Below, one piece after another: positions 33,184-42,829 of a DNA stretch of 64,000 bases; the first letter of the stretch is position 1, and each line of letters starts with the position of its first letter. The notes under the pieces are model-generated. The model was not told where the DNA came from. It saw nothing but the letters and a program-made list of their open reading frames with translations, and did no database searches. Where the stretch lies: contig NZ_QAOF01000002.1 in assembly GCF_003050745.1 (NCBI RefSeq), positions 62,001 to 126,000 of the forward strand. The letters run 5' to 3'. Made by a program: the position numbers and the translations under genes. Source of the DNA: Sphingomonas sp. PP-CE-3G-477 (GTDB lineage: Bacteria; Pseudomonadota; Alphaproteobacteria; Sphingomonadales; Sphingomonadaceae).

Positions 33184-35592
33184 TCAGAAGCCCTTCTTCA
33201 ACGAGACGAAGAACTGGCGTGGCGCGCCGGCCAGCAACGTCTGGTTGTCGCCGCTGGCCGTGAAGCCGTTCGACCCGATCGTCGCGATGTACTTCTTGTC
33301 GGTAAGGTTGGTGACGCTACCCTCGATCGCCACGCCGTGCAGCGCGTCGTCACCCTCGAAGCGGTAGCCGATGCTGGCGTCGACCAGCACGCGGCTCGGT
33401 ACTGACTGGTCATTGAGGTAGGTGAAGTAGCGCTTGCTCATGTAGTCCGCGCCGACCCGGCCGGTGAAGCCCGACTGTTCGAGCACGATCTCGCCCTTGA
33501 CCATGTGCTTGGGCGTATCGACGACGGTGTCGCCCTTGCGGACCTGGACCGAGCCGGAAGCGTCGGTGACCGTGTCCTGATATTCCGCGTTGGTGTAGGA
33601 ATAGCTCGCGAACAGCGAGAGTGGACGGAACACGCGGTAATTGGCCGAGACTTCGGCGCCGTAGGTCCGCACGCTTCCCGCGTTGTTAAGCGTCGGGGCG
33701 TTGCCGAGGATGCCGACACCGTTCGCAAAGGCGAGCAGGCGGTTCGAGAAGTCGACATAATAGCCGACCGCCGATGCCTGGAACGGCCCGCTTTGCAGGC
33801 GAACGCCGCCCTCAGCGGTCTTGGAACGCTCGGGCTTGAGGCGGCCGCGGACGGCGTTGAAGCCGGCTTGCGTCGCCGCGAACGGTCCGGTGGTCGCCGA
33901 CGAGACGAACGCACGCATGTTCTCGGTATAGTCCGCGAACACTTCCGCCGCGGGGGTCAGCTTGAACAGGATACCGGCCTGCGGCTGGAACCAGTCCTTG
34001 GCGGAGATACGGCCGACCGAGAGCGGCGAGCTCGTATCGGGCAGCATCGTCGCACTGTTGACGACATAGGCGCCCTTCCACCCGGCGTTGACGATCAGGC
34101 GGTCGTTGATGAGCTTCAGCGTGTCCTCGACATGATACTGCATCGTGTCGGTGCCGTATTTGCCGTCCCACTGCGTCGCGTACGAGTTCTTCTGGAATTT
34201 CAGCACGTCGCGGTTGGGCGTCGCGCTGTCGGTCATGCCGTAGAAGCGTCGTGCCTGCGTGAAGGTGTTGGTCTCGAGCCAGCCACCAATCTCGAAGGTG
34301 TTCGCACCCGTCTCGTACGCGATGTTGCTGAGCGCACCGCCGCGCTTGATGCTGTATTCCGTCGTGCGGAAGCCGAGCGGGCTGGTCGCGGTGATCGCAC
34401 TGCCGTCCTGGTTCAGCGCGCCGGCCGGGGTAGGCGAATAGGGCGTGATCCAAGATCCTTGCCCCTTGTTGTTGTGATAATAGCCGGTCGTGGTCATCGT
34501 CAACTCGGGCGTCAGGTTCGCGTTCAGCGTGACCCCACCAAGATAATCCTGCCGCACGCCGCCGGCATCGAAATAGGCATCGTCGACGGTGCCGAACCCG
34601 CTCGGGAAGGTCGTGCCGGTACCCGCCCATGGCGCGACGAAGCCGACCGACGAGCCGTTGTTCGCCTTGGTGTAGCTCGCGAGCGCCACCTGGTTCTGGT
34701 AGGTCTTGCCGATCTGCAGCGCGAGCGGATAGTTGCCGGCGATGTTGTCGTTGCGCAGGCCACGGCGGCGGATGATGTCGTAGCTGAGATCCTGATAATC
34801 CTGCTCGCGGCGATCGGAGAAGTTCACGAACGCGGACAGGCTGCCGAAGCTGCCCAGATCCTTGACGATCTTGCCGTTCGCCTGGTGCTGGCGCTGGACG
34901 CCGTCGCCCTTCCACTTGTCGGTGGTGAGGTAGCCATAGCTCAGATAGCCCTTCAGACCGCCGCCGAGATCACCGCTGTCGATACGCGCATAGCCGCGGT
35001 ACGTGCTGTCGGAGCCATAGGTGCCGCCGCCGGTGACGTTGGCGGTATCGCGCGGCTTGTCGCTGAAGAACTGGATCGTGCCGCCGAGGTTGCTGGTCGA
35101 TGCGGTGCCGAGCGCGCCGGCGCCCTGTGCGACCTCGGTGCGGGCGACGTTCTCGGAGATGATCGCGCGGCTGATGTGCAGGCCGTTGACGTTGCCGTAG
35201 CTCATGTCGCCGAGCGGCACGCCGTCGAGCGTGAAGCCGAGCTGGTTCTGGTTGAACCCGCGCAGCGAGATGCGGACCGCCCATTCATACGCGCCGAACG
35301 GGTCGGACGCCTGGAAATTGACGCCGGGAAGCTTCTCGATCGCCTTGAGCGGGCTCGAACCGGGGGTGAGCCGCGCGAGGTCGACGGCGCTGACGCTCTG
35401 GACCTGGCGGCTCTGGCCGAAACCGAGCACGACGATGTCGGATCCCGCCCCGGCATCGTCCGGTGCTGCATCGACCGGTCCTGCGTCGACCGATGGTGCG
35501 ACTGGCGCTGCGTCGGGCAGCGTCTGGGCGGCGGCGGGCACTGCGAGCGCGGTTAGCGCGACGCCGGTCAGCAGCGACGAGATGATGTGCAT
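33184..35592 (-). CDS. TonB-dependent receptor near the catabolic island
   Basis: An 802-residue receptor with a signal peptide (about 1-22, ending PAAAQ), an Ala/Pro/Asp-rich linker, SDIVVLGFGQS as TonB-box region and a plug containing KAIEKLPGVNFQASDPFG and RISLRGFNQNQLGFTLDGVP. The barrel ends in a C-terminal phenylalanine (FVSLKKGF). AAGGGG precedes the ATG. The ligand is unknown. It lies on the same strand as the aldehyde dehydrogenase and acyl-CoA genes upstream, so it may take up the substrate of that island, though a 142-base gap leaves the link open. Confidence 0.92.
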   Translation of the reverse strand: MHIISSLLTGVALTALAVPAAAQTLPDAAPVAPSVDAGPVDAAPDDAGAGSDIVVLGFGQSRQVQSVSAVDLARLTPGSSPLKAIEKLPGVNFQASDPFGAYEWAVRISLRGFNQNQLGFTLDGVPLGDMSYGNVNGLHISRAIISENVARTEVAQGAGALGTASTSNLGGTIQFFSDKPRDTANVTGGGTYGSDSTYRGYARIDSGDLGGGLKGYLSYGYLTTDKWKGDGVQRQHQANGKIVKDLGSFGSLSAFVNFSDRREQDYQDLSYDIIRRRGLRNDNIAGNYPLALQIGKTYQNQVALASYTKANNGSSVGFVAPWAGTGTTFPSGFGTVDDAYFDAGGVRQDYLGGVTLNANLTPELTMTTTGYYHNNKGQGSWITPYSPTPAGALNQDGSAITATSPLGFRTTEYSIKRGGALSNIAYETGANTFEIGGWLETNTFTQARRFYGMTDSATPNRDVLKFQKNSYATQWDGKYGTDTMQYHVEDTLKLINDRLIVNAGWKGAYVVNSATMLPDTSSPLSVGRISAKDWFQPQAGILFKLTPAAEVFADYTENMRAFVSSATTGPFAATQAGFNAVRGRLKPERSKTAEGGVRLQSGPFQASAVGYYVDFSNRLLAFANGVGILGNAPTLNNAGSVRTYGAEVSANYRVFRPLSLFASYSYTNAEYQDTVTDASGSVQVRKGDTVVDTPKHMVKGEIVLEQSGFTGRVGADYMSKRYFTYLNDQSVPSRVLVDASIGYRFEGDDALHGVAIEGSVTNLTDKKYIATIGSNGFTASGDNQTLLAGAPRQFFVSLKKGF

Positions 35593-35734
35593 GGAGCCCC
35601 TTTGCAGCGCGCGATTGCGCTGCAGTGCACATTGCCGCTCGACGTTACGGTGCGGCGTCAGTTCGAAGACGATTGTGAGACGCTCGTCCTAATTGGCCGC
35701 TAGCGTATCCCGTGCGCCACACTGTCGGCGTTCG

Positions 35735-37150
35735 TCAGCGGATCATCCGCGCGATCGTCTTGGCAGCGGCCGCCCCGTAAGGCGGTTTGAGCCCGGCGAG
35801 CTTGGCGACGTCGAGCCGCGATTGCTTGAAGACCGCGCGCGCGTGGCTGAAGGTGCGGAAGCCGTCGATCCCGTGATACGCGCCCATCCCCGACGGACCG
35901 CTGCCACCGAACGGAAGGTCTTCCATCGAGATGTGAAAGATCACGTCGTCGAGCGTCACGCCACCCGAAATCGTCCGGTCGAGCACGCGGCGGCGCTCCG
36001 CCTCGTCGCTGCCGAAATAATACAGCCCGAGCGGTCGGTCGCGGCGGTTCACCTGCGCGATCGCATCGTCGATGCCGTCGTAGCGGCGGACCGGCAGGAC
36101 CGGGCCGAAGATCTCTTCCTGCATGACGATCATGTCGTCGGTGACGTCGCGGACGATATGCAACGGCATTTTCCGCGAGTTGGCGCTGGCAAAATCCTCG
36201 TCCGCGGGGTTCACGACCTCGACGGTTGCGCCCTTTGCCTTGGCGTCGGCGATCCACTCGGTGAGGCGCTGGTGATGGCGATCGTTGATCACCGACGTAT
36301 AGTCGGCGTTGGCGAGCAACGTCGGGTACATCGCGCTCGCCGCCGCCTTGATGCCGTCGACGACCTCGGCTTCGTCTGCGGAAGGAACGAGGAGATAGTC
36401 GGGTGCGAGGCAGATTTGCCCTGCATTCATCATCTTGCCGAGCGTGACGCGTTCGGTCGCGCGCGCGATGTCCGCCGATGCGCCAAGGATCACGGGCGAC
36501 TTGCCGCCGAGTTCGAGCGTGACGGGCGTCAGATTGTCGGCGGCGGCGTGGAGGATGTGACGGCCGATCGCGGTTGCACCGGTGAAGATCAGGTGATCGA
36601 ACGGCAGCGCGGCGAAGTCCTTCCCCACATCCGCACCGCCGGTGACGATCGCGAGTTCGTCCTGCGCGAAATATTTCGGCGCGACCTCTTCGAACAGCGC
36701 GGCGGTGGCAGGCGTGTACTCGCTCGTCTTCGCCATCGCGCGGTTGCCCGCGGCGAGCACGCCTGCGAGTGGCGCCATCAACAGATTGACCGGAAAATTC
36801 CACGGCGCGATGATGCCGATCACGCCCTTGGGCTGGTATTCGACCCAAGCCTTCGCGCCCAGCAGTCCCAAGGGAAACTGCACCGGGCGGCGGTCGCGGC
36901 GCATCCAGCGATCGAGATGCTTCGCAGCGTGCGCGATCGGCGCGAGCGAAGCGCCGATGTCGGTGATCATCGTCTGCTCGCGGCTGCGATGTCCGAAATC
37001 CTCCGACATCGCGTCGCAGAACCGCGCGGCGTTATCCCGCACCATCGCCGCCGCACGCTTGAGACGATCGAGGCGAACGGCCTTGGTGACCGGAAGCTCG
37101 GCCATGAATGCGTCCCGTTGCGCGGCGAGGATGGTGTGCATGTCGGTCAT
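35735..37150 (-). CDS. Coniferyl-aldehyde-dehydrogenase-type aldehyde dehydrogenase
   Basis: A 471-residue NAD(P)-dependent aldehyde dehydrogenase of the class-3-like group that includes coniferyl aldehyde dehydrogenase. Catalytic Glu213 is in TLELGGKSPV and Cys247 in NAGQICLAPDYLL; IIAPWNFPVNLL is the cofactor loop. It oxidises an aldehyde to an acid. The start could also be the ATG at 37141. Its neighbours (acyl-CoA ligase, acyl-CoA dehydrogenases, P450, GMC oxidoreductase) suggest it supplies the acid that the ligase activates. Substrate class is inferred. Confidence 0.9.
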   Translation of the reverse strand: MTDMHTILAAQRDAFMAELPVTKAVRLDRLKRAAAMVRDNAARFCDAMSEDFGHRSREQTMITDIGASLAPIAHAAKHLDRWMRRDRRPVQFPLGLLGAKAWVEYQPKGVIGIIAPWNFPVNLLMAPLAGVLAAGNRAMAKTSEYTPATAALFEEVAPKYFAQDELAIVTGGADVGKDFAALPFDHLIFTGATAIGRHILHAAADNLTPVTLELGGKSPVILGASADIARATERVTLGKMMNAGQICLAPDYLLVPSADEAEVVDGIKAAASAMYPTLLANADYTSVINDRHHQRLTEWIADAKAKGATVEVVNPADEDFASANSRKMPLHIVRDVTDDMIVMQEEIFGPVLPVRRYDGIDDAIAQVNRRDRPLGLYYFGSDEAERRRVLDRTISGGVTLDDVIFHISMEDLPFGGSGPSGMGAYHGIDGFRTFSHARAVFKQSRLDVAKLAGLKPPYGAAAAKTIARMIR

Positions 37151-37296
37151 TCGTGAATCCTTGGCAGATCGATACTCGACGGAAGCAACTTACATTCTCG
37201 TACGGACGGGTAGTGCCGACACTCGACGGCGACGCTCAGCTCAGCTCGCGAGCACGAACTTAATTGGGGGCGCCCATCCCTTAGGAAAACCGGCTC

Positions 37297-37542
37297 TTAT
37301 GCATCGAAGGTGTGCCTAATCGCACTCCATTCGGCCCAAACATCATCCTGGTCTATGTCGTCGTAACCCCGTTCTTCGGCCATGTGCGCGGCCACGTCTC
37401 GCGGCAACGCTATCGATACGGCATTATCCCGAATAGCCAGAACCTCGCTCTCGGTCAGAGGCCCGCCCTTCGCCCGCTCGCGGTTGAGCAGGATTGCCAC
37501 CAAGGCCGGTATGGGCACGATTACAAGCGGTTCGCTGTTCAT
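37297..37542 (-). CDS. Small hypothetical protein
   Basis: An 81-residue acidic protein with a hydrophobic N-terminal stretch (LVIVPIPALVAILLN), then a TESEVLAIRDNAVSIALP segment and a C-terminal YDDIDQDDVWAEW stretch. The composition looks protein-like and the frame has no competitor on either strand. I do not recognise a family. It lies between the aldehyde dehydrogenase and the acyl-CoA dehydrogenase genes on the same strand, with 84 and 146 base gaps that hold nothing else I can name. Confidence 0.65.
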   Translation of the reverse strand: MNSEPLVIVPIPALVAILLNRERAKGGPLTESEVLAIRDNAVSIALPRDVAAHMAEERGYDDIDQDDVWAEWSAIRHTFDA

Positions 37543-37626
37543 TCCGGTACTTTCGCAACTTTCATCAGGGGCTGCAATTTGGCATGCTCCTACCGCAGAT
37601 AATTCGCGTCAAACCTAGCACTGTCT

Positions 37627-38832
37627 TCAAGCCCCCACCGGTAAATTTCGGAACGCCTGATCCTTGTCCACGCGGATCTCGCCGGGAAGGCCGAGGACGC
37701 GTTCGGCGATGATGTTCTTGAGGATCTCGTCGGTGCCGCCGGCGATGCGCAGGCCCGGCGCCCACATCGTCGCGGCGTGGAATGCGCCTTTGAGCGGGGT
37801 GAGCGCGGGGTCGGAAATGATGCCGTATTGATCGCCTGCCTCGACCGCGGTGTTGCCGATCGCCTGCAACTGGTTGGCGGCAACGATCTTGCCGATCGAG
37901 CTTTCGGGGCCGGGCACCTGACCCTTCGACAGCGCGGTGATCGTCCGCATCCGGGTGTTGCGCAGGCCCTCAGATTGCACCCACCAGTCGGCGAGCGTCT
38001 GGCGGAACGCGGCATCCTTCAGCAGCGGGCCGTCTGCGCCGTTGGCTTGGGCGGCGAAGGCGAGGATGTCCTCGGGCCCGACGCCACCGCCCGTACCGAT
38101 CGCGAGACGTTCGTTCATCAGCGTGAACAGCGCGACCTTCCAGCCGCCGTCGACCGGGCCGAGGCGCTGTGCGTCGGATATGCGGACGTCCTCGAACCAG
38201 ACTTCGTTGAAGCTCGATCCGCCGGACATCTGGTGGATCGGGCAGATCTCGATCCCCGGCGCCTTCAGGTCGAGCCAGAACATCGTCAGGCCCTGGTGCT
38301 TCGGGACGTCGGGATTGGTGCGGACCAGGACGATGCCATAGTCGCTGTAATGCGCGCCCGAGGTCCAGACCTTCTGGCCGTTGATGATCCAGTCGTCGCC
38401 CTTGCGGACGGCTCGCGTACGGATCGCAGCGACATCTGACCCGCCGGCAGGTTCGGAGAAGAGCTGCGACCAGATCTCTTCGCCGCATACCGCGGGGCCG
38501 ACGAAGCGCCGCTTGGTCGCGTCGTCGGCATAGGCCATCACGGTCGGCACGCACATGCCGAGCCCGATCGTGAAATAGCTGCCGTCGACCGCATGGCGCG
38601 CTTCTTCCTGCCCGAAGATCACGCTTTCGATCGGCGTGCCGCCGCCGCCACCCCATTCCTGCGGCCATGTGATGCAAGCATAGCCACCAGCAGCTTTGCG
38701 CGCCTGCCACGCCTTCGCCTTGGCCATGTCGTCGGCGTATTGTCCCGCGTCATGCTCAACGATGTTCGCGTCGAGCCACGCGCGTGCGGCGGCCCGATAA
38801 GTGGCTTCGGCGTCGCTGTCCTTGAAGTCCAT
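37627..38832 (-). CDS. Acyl-CoA dehydrogenase, FadE steroid-type subunit 1
   Basis: A 401-residue flavoprotein subunit. Family segments are the flavin/substrate stretch WSQLFSEPAGGSDVAAIRT, INGQKVWTSGAHYSD, and the C-terminal AGGTDEILKNIIAERVLGLP. At the position of the classic catalytic Glu (YEGTSQI in medium-chain enzymes) it reads AGGTDEI, a pattern seen in FadE proteins that work as alpha2beta2 pairs on steroid or cyclic acyl-CoAs. AAGGA precedes the ATG by 6 bases. It is 10 bases downstream of the second dehydrogenase gene, supporting a heteromer. It would introduce the 2,3 double bond in an acyl-CoA. Confidence 0.92.
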   Translation of the reverse strand: MDFKDSDAEATYRAAARAWLDANIVEHDAGQYADDMAKAKAWQARKAAGGYACITWPQEWGGGGGTPIESVIFGQEEARHAVDGSYFTIGLGMCVPTVMAYADDATKRRFVGPAVCGEEIWSQLFSEPAGGSDVAAIRTRAVRKGDDWIINGQKVWTSGAHYSDYGIVLVRTNPDVPKHQGLTMFWLDLKAPGIEICPIHQMSGGSSFNEVWFEDVRISDAQRLGPVDGGWKVALFTLMNERLAIGTGGGVGPEDILAFAAQANGADGPLLKDAAFRQTLADWWVQSEGLRNTRMRTITALSKGQVPGPESSIGKIVAANQLQAIGNTAVEAGDQYGIISDPALTPLKGAFHAATMWAPGLRIAGGTDEILKNIIAERVLGLPGEIRVDKDQAFRNLPVGA

Positions 38833-38842
38833 GCTCGTCCTT

Positions 38843-39940
38843 TCAGGCGGCGTTGCGCATTTCGAGTTGGCCGACGAGGCGTTCGCGCCACGCCGCGGGG
38901 CTGCCTGCGACGAGCGCGAGCTGGCGCGAGCGGCGGTAATAGAGGTGGCAGTCGGACTCCCAGGTGAAGCCCATCCCGCCATGCGTCTGGATATTCTCCT
39001 TCGACGCGAACCAATACGCGTCCGACGCGGCAACGCGCGCGGTGGCGGCGGCGAGCGGGAGTTCGGCGGCGCCCGCGTTCAGCGCCCACGCGCCGTAATA
39101 GGCGTTCGAGCGCGCAAGTTCGTTCTTCACGTACATATCGGCGAGCTTGTGCTTGATCGCCTGGTAACCGCCGATCTGCCGGCCGAACGCGTAGCGATCG
39201 AGCGCGTAGCCCTTCGCCATATCGAGGCAGCGATCTGCACCGCCGAGCTGCTCGAACGCGAGGAGCACGGCGGCGCGGTCGAACACGGCCTGCATCGCGG
39301 CGATGCCGTCGTCGCTGCCGAGCCTCTCGCAGGGCGCGTCGGTGAAGGTGAGGCGGGCGGCGCTGCGGGTCGGGTCGAGGGTTTCGAGCACTTCCGCAGT
39401 GACGCCTGCGCCTTGCTCGACGAGGTAGAGGCCGTCGCGGGCTAGGACGACAATCAGGTCGGCGACGTCGCCATCGGTGACGGGGATTTTCTCGCCGGTG
39501 AGCTTGCCGCCGGAAACGGCGGTGCGGATCGAGCGTGCGGTGACCGGGCCGGCGCCTTCGGAGGTAGCGAACGCGCCGATGACGTCACCAGCCGCGATCC
39601 TGGGAAGCCATCGGACTTTCTGGGTGTCGCTACCGTACAGCATCAGCGCTTCGGCGACGAAATAGACGGTCGAGGCGAACGGGATCGGCGCGCAGGCCCG
39701 CCCAAGCTCCTCGGCGATCGCGCAGAGTTCGATATGGCCGAGGCCCAGCCCGCCGAACTCCTCGGGGATCGCTGCGCCGAGCCAGCCTTGGGCGCCGACG
39801 GCTTTCCATAAGCCCGCGTCATATGCTTTGGTGGAGTCGTTGAGGACAGCGCGGATCCGGTCGCTGCCGCAGTGCGCCGCCAGGAATTTGCGCGCCTCGT
39901 CTTTGAGAAATTTCTGGTCGTCGGAATAATCGAAGTTCAT
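38843..39940 (-). CDS. Acyl-CoA dehydrogenase, FadE steroid-type subunit 2
   Basis: A 365-residue acyl-CoA-dehydrogenase homologue, shorter than usual. It shows IPEEFGGLGLGHIELCAIAE, YAFGRQIGGYQAIKHKLADM and THGGMGFTWESDCHLYYRRS. At the canonical base position it reads VAGSPAAW, so the usual Glu is absent. The partner gene follows 10 bases downstream. Strong AAGGAG precedes the ATG, which overlaps the ligase stop (ATGA). The most likely role is as the second subunit of a heteromeric acyl-CoA dehydrogenase, like the FadE28/FadE29 pair. Confidence 0.92.
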   Translation of the reverse strand: MNFDYSDDQKFLKDEARKFLAAHCGSDRIRAVLNDSTKAYDAGLWKAVGAQGWLGAAIPEEFGGLGLGHIELCAIAEELGRACAPIPFASTVYFVAEALMLYGSDTQKVRWLPRIAAGDVIGAFATSEGAGPVTARSIRTAVSGGKLTGEKIPVTDGDVADLIVVLARDGLYLVEQGAGVTAEVLETLDPTRSAARLTFTDAPCERLGSDDGIAAMQAVFDRAAVLLAFEQLGGADRCLDMAKGYALDRYAFGRQIGGYQAIKHKLADMYVKNELARSNAYYGAWALNAGAAELPLAAATARVAASDAYWFASKENIQTHGGMGFTWESDCHLYYRRSRQLALVAGSPAAWRERLVGQLEMRNAA

Positions 39941-41475
39941 GCGGACTCCTTAGGCTTCGCCCAATATTCGTCGCGGAGCAGGCGCTTGTAGAGCTTGCCC
40001 GTCTCGTGCCGCGGCAGCGTCCCGCGGAAGTCGATCCGGCGTGGCGCTTTCACATGGCTGAGGTTCGCGCGGGCGAAGGCGCTAAGTTCGGCGGCGAGAT
40101 GCACGCGGTCCTCGGATGGATCGACGGGGCAGACGATCGCCACCACCTGCTCGCCCATCTCGTCATCCGGCGCGCCGATCACCGCGACGTCGGCGACCTT
40201 CGGGTGGGTGACGAGCAAATTCTCGATCTCGGCGGGGTAGATGTTCACGCCGCCCGAGATGATCATGAAGCTCTTGCGGTCGGTGAGGTAGAGATAGCCC
40301 TCCTCGTCAAGCCAGCCGACATCGCCGAGCGTCGTCCATCCGTGCGCGTTGGCGGCCTCCGCGGTCTTGGCGGGATCGTTGTGGTATTCGAACGCGCCGC
40401 CCCCCGCGAAATAGACGTCGCCTTCGGAGCGCGCGGGGAGTGCGTTGCCGTCCTCGTCGCAGATCATCGTCTGCGCGGTCAGGTTACGGCCGACCGAGCC
40501 CTTGTGCGTCAGCCATTCCGCGCTGGAGATCGCGCAGAACCCGTTGCCTTCGGTGCCGGCATAATATTCGCCGATGATCGGGCCCCACCAGTCGATCATC
40601 GCCTGCTTGACCGGCAGCGGGCAGGGGGCGGCGGCGTGCCACACCGCCTTCAGCGACGACACATCGTAGCGCGCGCGGACTTCGGGCGGCAGTTTGAGCA
40701 GGCGGATGAAATGCGTCGGCACCCATTGCGCGTGCGTGACATGGAACCGTTCGATCGCCGCGAGCGCGGCTTCGGGATCGAAATGCTCCATGACGACGAC
40801 GGTGCCACCGACCTGATGCACCGCCATCGACCAGCGTAGCGGCGCGGCATGATAAAGCGGCGCAGGCGAGAGATAGACCATCTCGGGCGTGAACCCGTAC
40901 AGCCCCTTGCCGAGCATCACGAGCGGCGAGACGTTGGTCCCGAATGGCTCGTCCGACAGCGCGTGTTTTACCCCCTTCGGCTTGCCGGTGGTGCCCGACG
41001 AATAGAGCAGAATTCCGCCAGGAGTCGGGTCGGCAATTCGTGTGCCGGGCTTCGCATCGCGCGCGGCTTCGTAAGACGCGTACCCGTCGATCGCGCCGTC
41101 GACGACGTAGCGGCGCACGTCGTCGAGCATCGGCGCCAGCGCGGCCGCAACCTCGCCGCACCCCTTGCTCGCGATCAGCACGCGGCAATTGCCGTCGCGG
41201 ATGATGTACGCTGCCTCACTCGCGGTGAGTTTCGAGGACAGGCAGGTGCAGTAGACGCCGGTGCGCTCCGCCGCCCACATCACTTCGAGATAGCGCGGCG
41301 AATTGTCCATCAGCACCGCGATCCCGTCACCGCGCTTCATCCCGAGCGAGCGGAGCAGATGCGCCCCTTGGTTCGCCCGTTCGTCCAAGTCGCGATACGT
41401 CACCGTCTCGCCCGTCGCCGCCATGATGTAGGCGGGTTTGTCGGGTGTCGTCAGCGCGTGCGCGACTGGGTGCAT
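39937..41475 (-). CDS. Acyl-CoA synthetase (AMP-binding) of the catabolic island
   Basis: A 512-residue adenylate-forming ligase with LLYSSGTTGKPKGVKHA, YYAGTEGNGF, TLGDVGWLDEEGYLYLTDR and ISGGVNIYPAEIE, ending in a GKLYKRLLRD lysine motif. It would activate the acid made by the oxidation steps of the island. It starts at the ATG at 41475, overlapping the thiolase stop (TGATG), and its own stop overlaps the dehydrogenase start. The similarity is to fatty-acid- and steroid-acid-CoA ligases. The exact acid cannot be told. Confidence 0.92.
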   Translation of the reverse strand: MHPVAHALTTPDKPAYIMAATGETVTYRDLDERANQGAHLLRSLGMKRGDGIAVLMDNSPRYLEVMWAAERTGVYCTCLSSKLTASEAAYIIRDGNCRVLIASKGCGEVAAALAPMLDDVRRYVVDGAIDGYASYEAARDAKPGTRIADPTPGGILLYSSGTTGKPKGVKHALSDEPFGTNVSPLVMLGKGLYGFTPEMVYLSPAPLYHAAPLRWSMAVHQVGGTVVVMEHFDPEAALAAIERFHVTHAQWVPTHFIRLLKLPPEVRARYDVSSLKAVWHAAAPCPLPVKQAMIDWWGPIIGEYYAGTEGNGFCAISSAEWLTHKGSVGRNLTAQTMICDEDGNALPARSEGDVYFAGGGAFEYHNDPAKTAEAANAHGWTTLGDVGWLDEEGYLYLTDRKSFMIISGGVNIYPAEIENLLVTHPKVADVAVIGAPDDEMGEQVVAIVCPVDPSEDRVHLAAELSAFARANLSHVKAPRRIDFRGTLPRHETGKLYKRLLRDEYWAKPKESA

Positions 41476-42731
41476 CAGACGCGCTCGATGATTATTGCCG
41501 GCGCCATCCCGCCGCCCGCGCACATCGTCACGAGCCCGCGCTTCAGGTCGCGGCGTTCGAGCTCGTCCAAAATCGTGCCGATCAGGATCGCGCCGGTTGC
41601 GCCGATCGGATGGCCGAGCGCGATCGAGCCGCCATTGACGTTCACCTTGTCGCGGTCGAGTTTCAGGTCACGGATGAACTTCTCGGCGACCACCGCGAAC
41701 GCCTCGTTGATCTCCCACAGGTCGATGTCGTCGACCGTCAGCCCGGCCTTCGCGAGCACTTTCCGCGCGGCGGGGACGGGGGCGTTGAGCATCAGCGTCG
41801 GGTCGTCGCCCATGTTCGCCATCGCGACGATCCGCGCGCGGGGCTTAAGGCCGTGCTTGGCCGCATAGTCGGCGCTGGCGAGCAGCACAGCAGCAGCGCC
41901 ATCGACCACGCCCGACGAAGTGCCGGCATGATGGACGTGCTTGATATCCACGTCGGGATAGCGGCGGTTGATCTGCTTGCGATACGTCGTGCCCCTGTCG
42001 TCGAGCGGAATGTCGGCAATCCCGGCAAACGAAGGACGCAGCGCGGCGAGCCCCTCTGCGGTCGTATCGGGCCGTGGATATTCGTCTTTTTCGAGCACGA
42101 GCGCACCGGTGTCGTCGGTGACCGGCACGAGGCTGCGGTCGAAGCGTCCTTCGGCGATCGCCACCGCGGCGCGGCGCTGGCTCTCGAGCCCAAGCGCTTC
42201 GAGCGTTTCGCGGTCGATCCCCTCGATACTGGCGATGGCGTCGGCACAGATGCCCTGGTTCGATTGCGGATGCGCCGCGTCGAGCCTGGCGTTGCCCGAG
42301 CCGATCCCGAGCGGCCGCTTCCCCGCCGCCATGTCGTCCTGCATCATGGTGGTAGTCAGCGACATCATCTCGGTCCCGCCGGCGATGACGAGGTCCTCCA
42401 TCCCGCTCATGATCTGCGCCGCGGCGAAGTTTACCGCGGTGATCCCGCCGCCGCAGAACCGGTCGAGCGTCGTCCCGCTCGCCCTCACGTCATAGCCCGC
42501 GTCGAGCGCCGCCATCCGCCCGAGATCGCCGCTCTGTTCGCCGCGCTGAGTCGAAGTCGACCAGATGATGTCGTCGACATCGGCGGTTTCGAGGTGGTTG
42601 CGCTCGGCAATCGCTTTCAGCACGGTCGCGGCGAGGTGTTGGGGATGCATATGGGCTAGGGCGCCCTTGCCCGTCTTGCCGATACCGCGCGGGGTACGGA
42701 CGGCGTCGATGATCAATGCCTCGGCCAACAT
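41475..42731 (-). CDS. Acetyl-CoA acetyltransferase/thiolase of the catabolic island
   Basis: A 418-residue thiolase with nucleophile Cys93 (DRFCGGGITAV), NEAFAVV, the histidine loop IALGHPIGATGA and a C-terminal CAGGGMAPA cysteine. It is longer than the thiolase at 10586 and has inserts around LDAAHPQSNQG, as in thiolases acting on bulky substrates. It heads the thiolase-ligase-dehydrogenase-dehydrogenase operon, behind an AGGAGAG ribosome site. It is divergent from the TetR gene, which probably represses it. Confidence 0.93.
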   Translation of the reverse strand: MLAEALIIDAVRTPRGIGKTGKGALAHMHPQHLAATVLKAIAERNHLETADVDDIIWSTSTQRGEQSGDLGRMAALDAGYDVRASGTTLDRFCGGGITAVNFAAAQIMSGMEDLVIAGGTEMMSLTTTMMQDDMAAGKRPLGIGSGNARLDAAHPQSNQGICADAIASIEGIDRETLEALGLESQRRAAVAIAEGRFDRSLVPVTDDTGALVLEKDEYPRPDTTAEGLAALRPSFAGIADIPLDDRGTTYRKQINRRYPDVDIKHVHHAGTSSGVVDGAAAVLLASADYAAKHGLKPRARIVAMANMGDDPTLMLNAPVPAARKVLAKAGLTVDDIDLWEINEAFAVVAEKFIRDLKLDRDKVNVNGGSIALGHPIGATGAILIGTILDELERRDLKRGLVTMCAGGGMAPAIIIERV

Positions 42732-42817
42732 CGCTCTCCTGTCGCATCCGCCGGTCTGGTCCGATCGTGATGCCTAATGCTAGGTGAAGCCGGATTGCGC
42801 CCGGCCTCGTTCCGACG

Positions 42818-42829
42818 TAACATTCGTTA
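42818..42829. promoter_or_regulatory. Short inverted repeat at the TetR gene start
   Basis: TAAC (42818-42821) and GTTA (42826-42829) flank ATTC in the 97-base gap between the divergent thiolase and TetR genes. The size and place fit a TetR-type operator, though the arms are only 4 bases. Confidence 0.25.
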
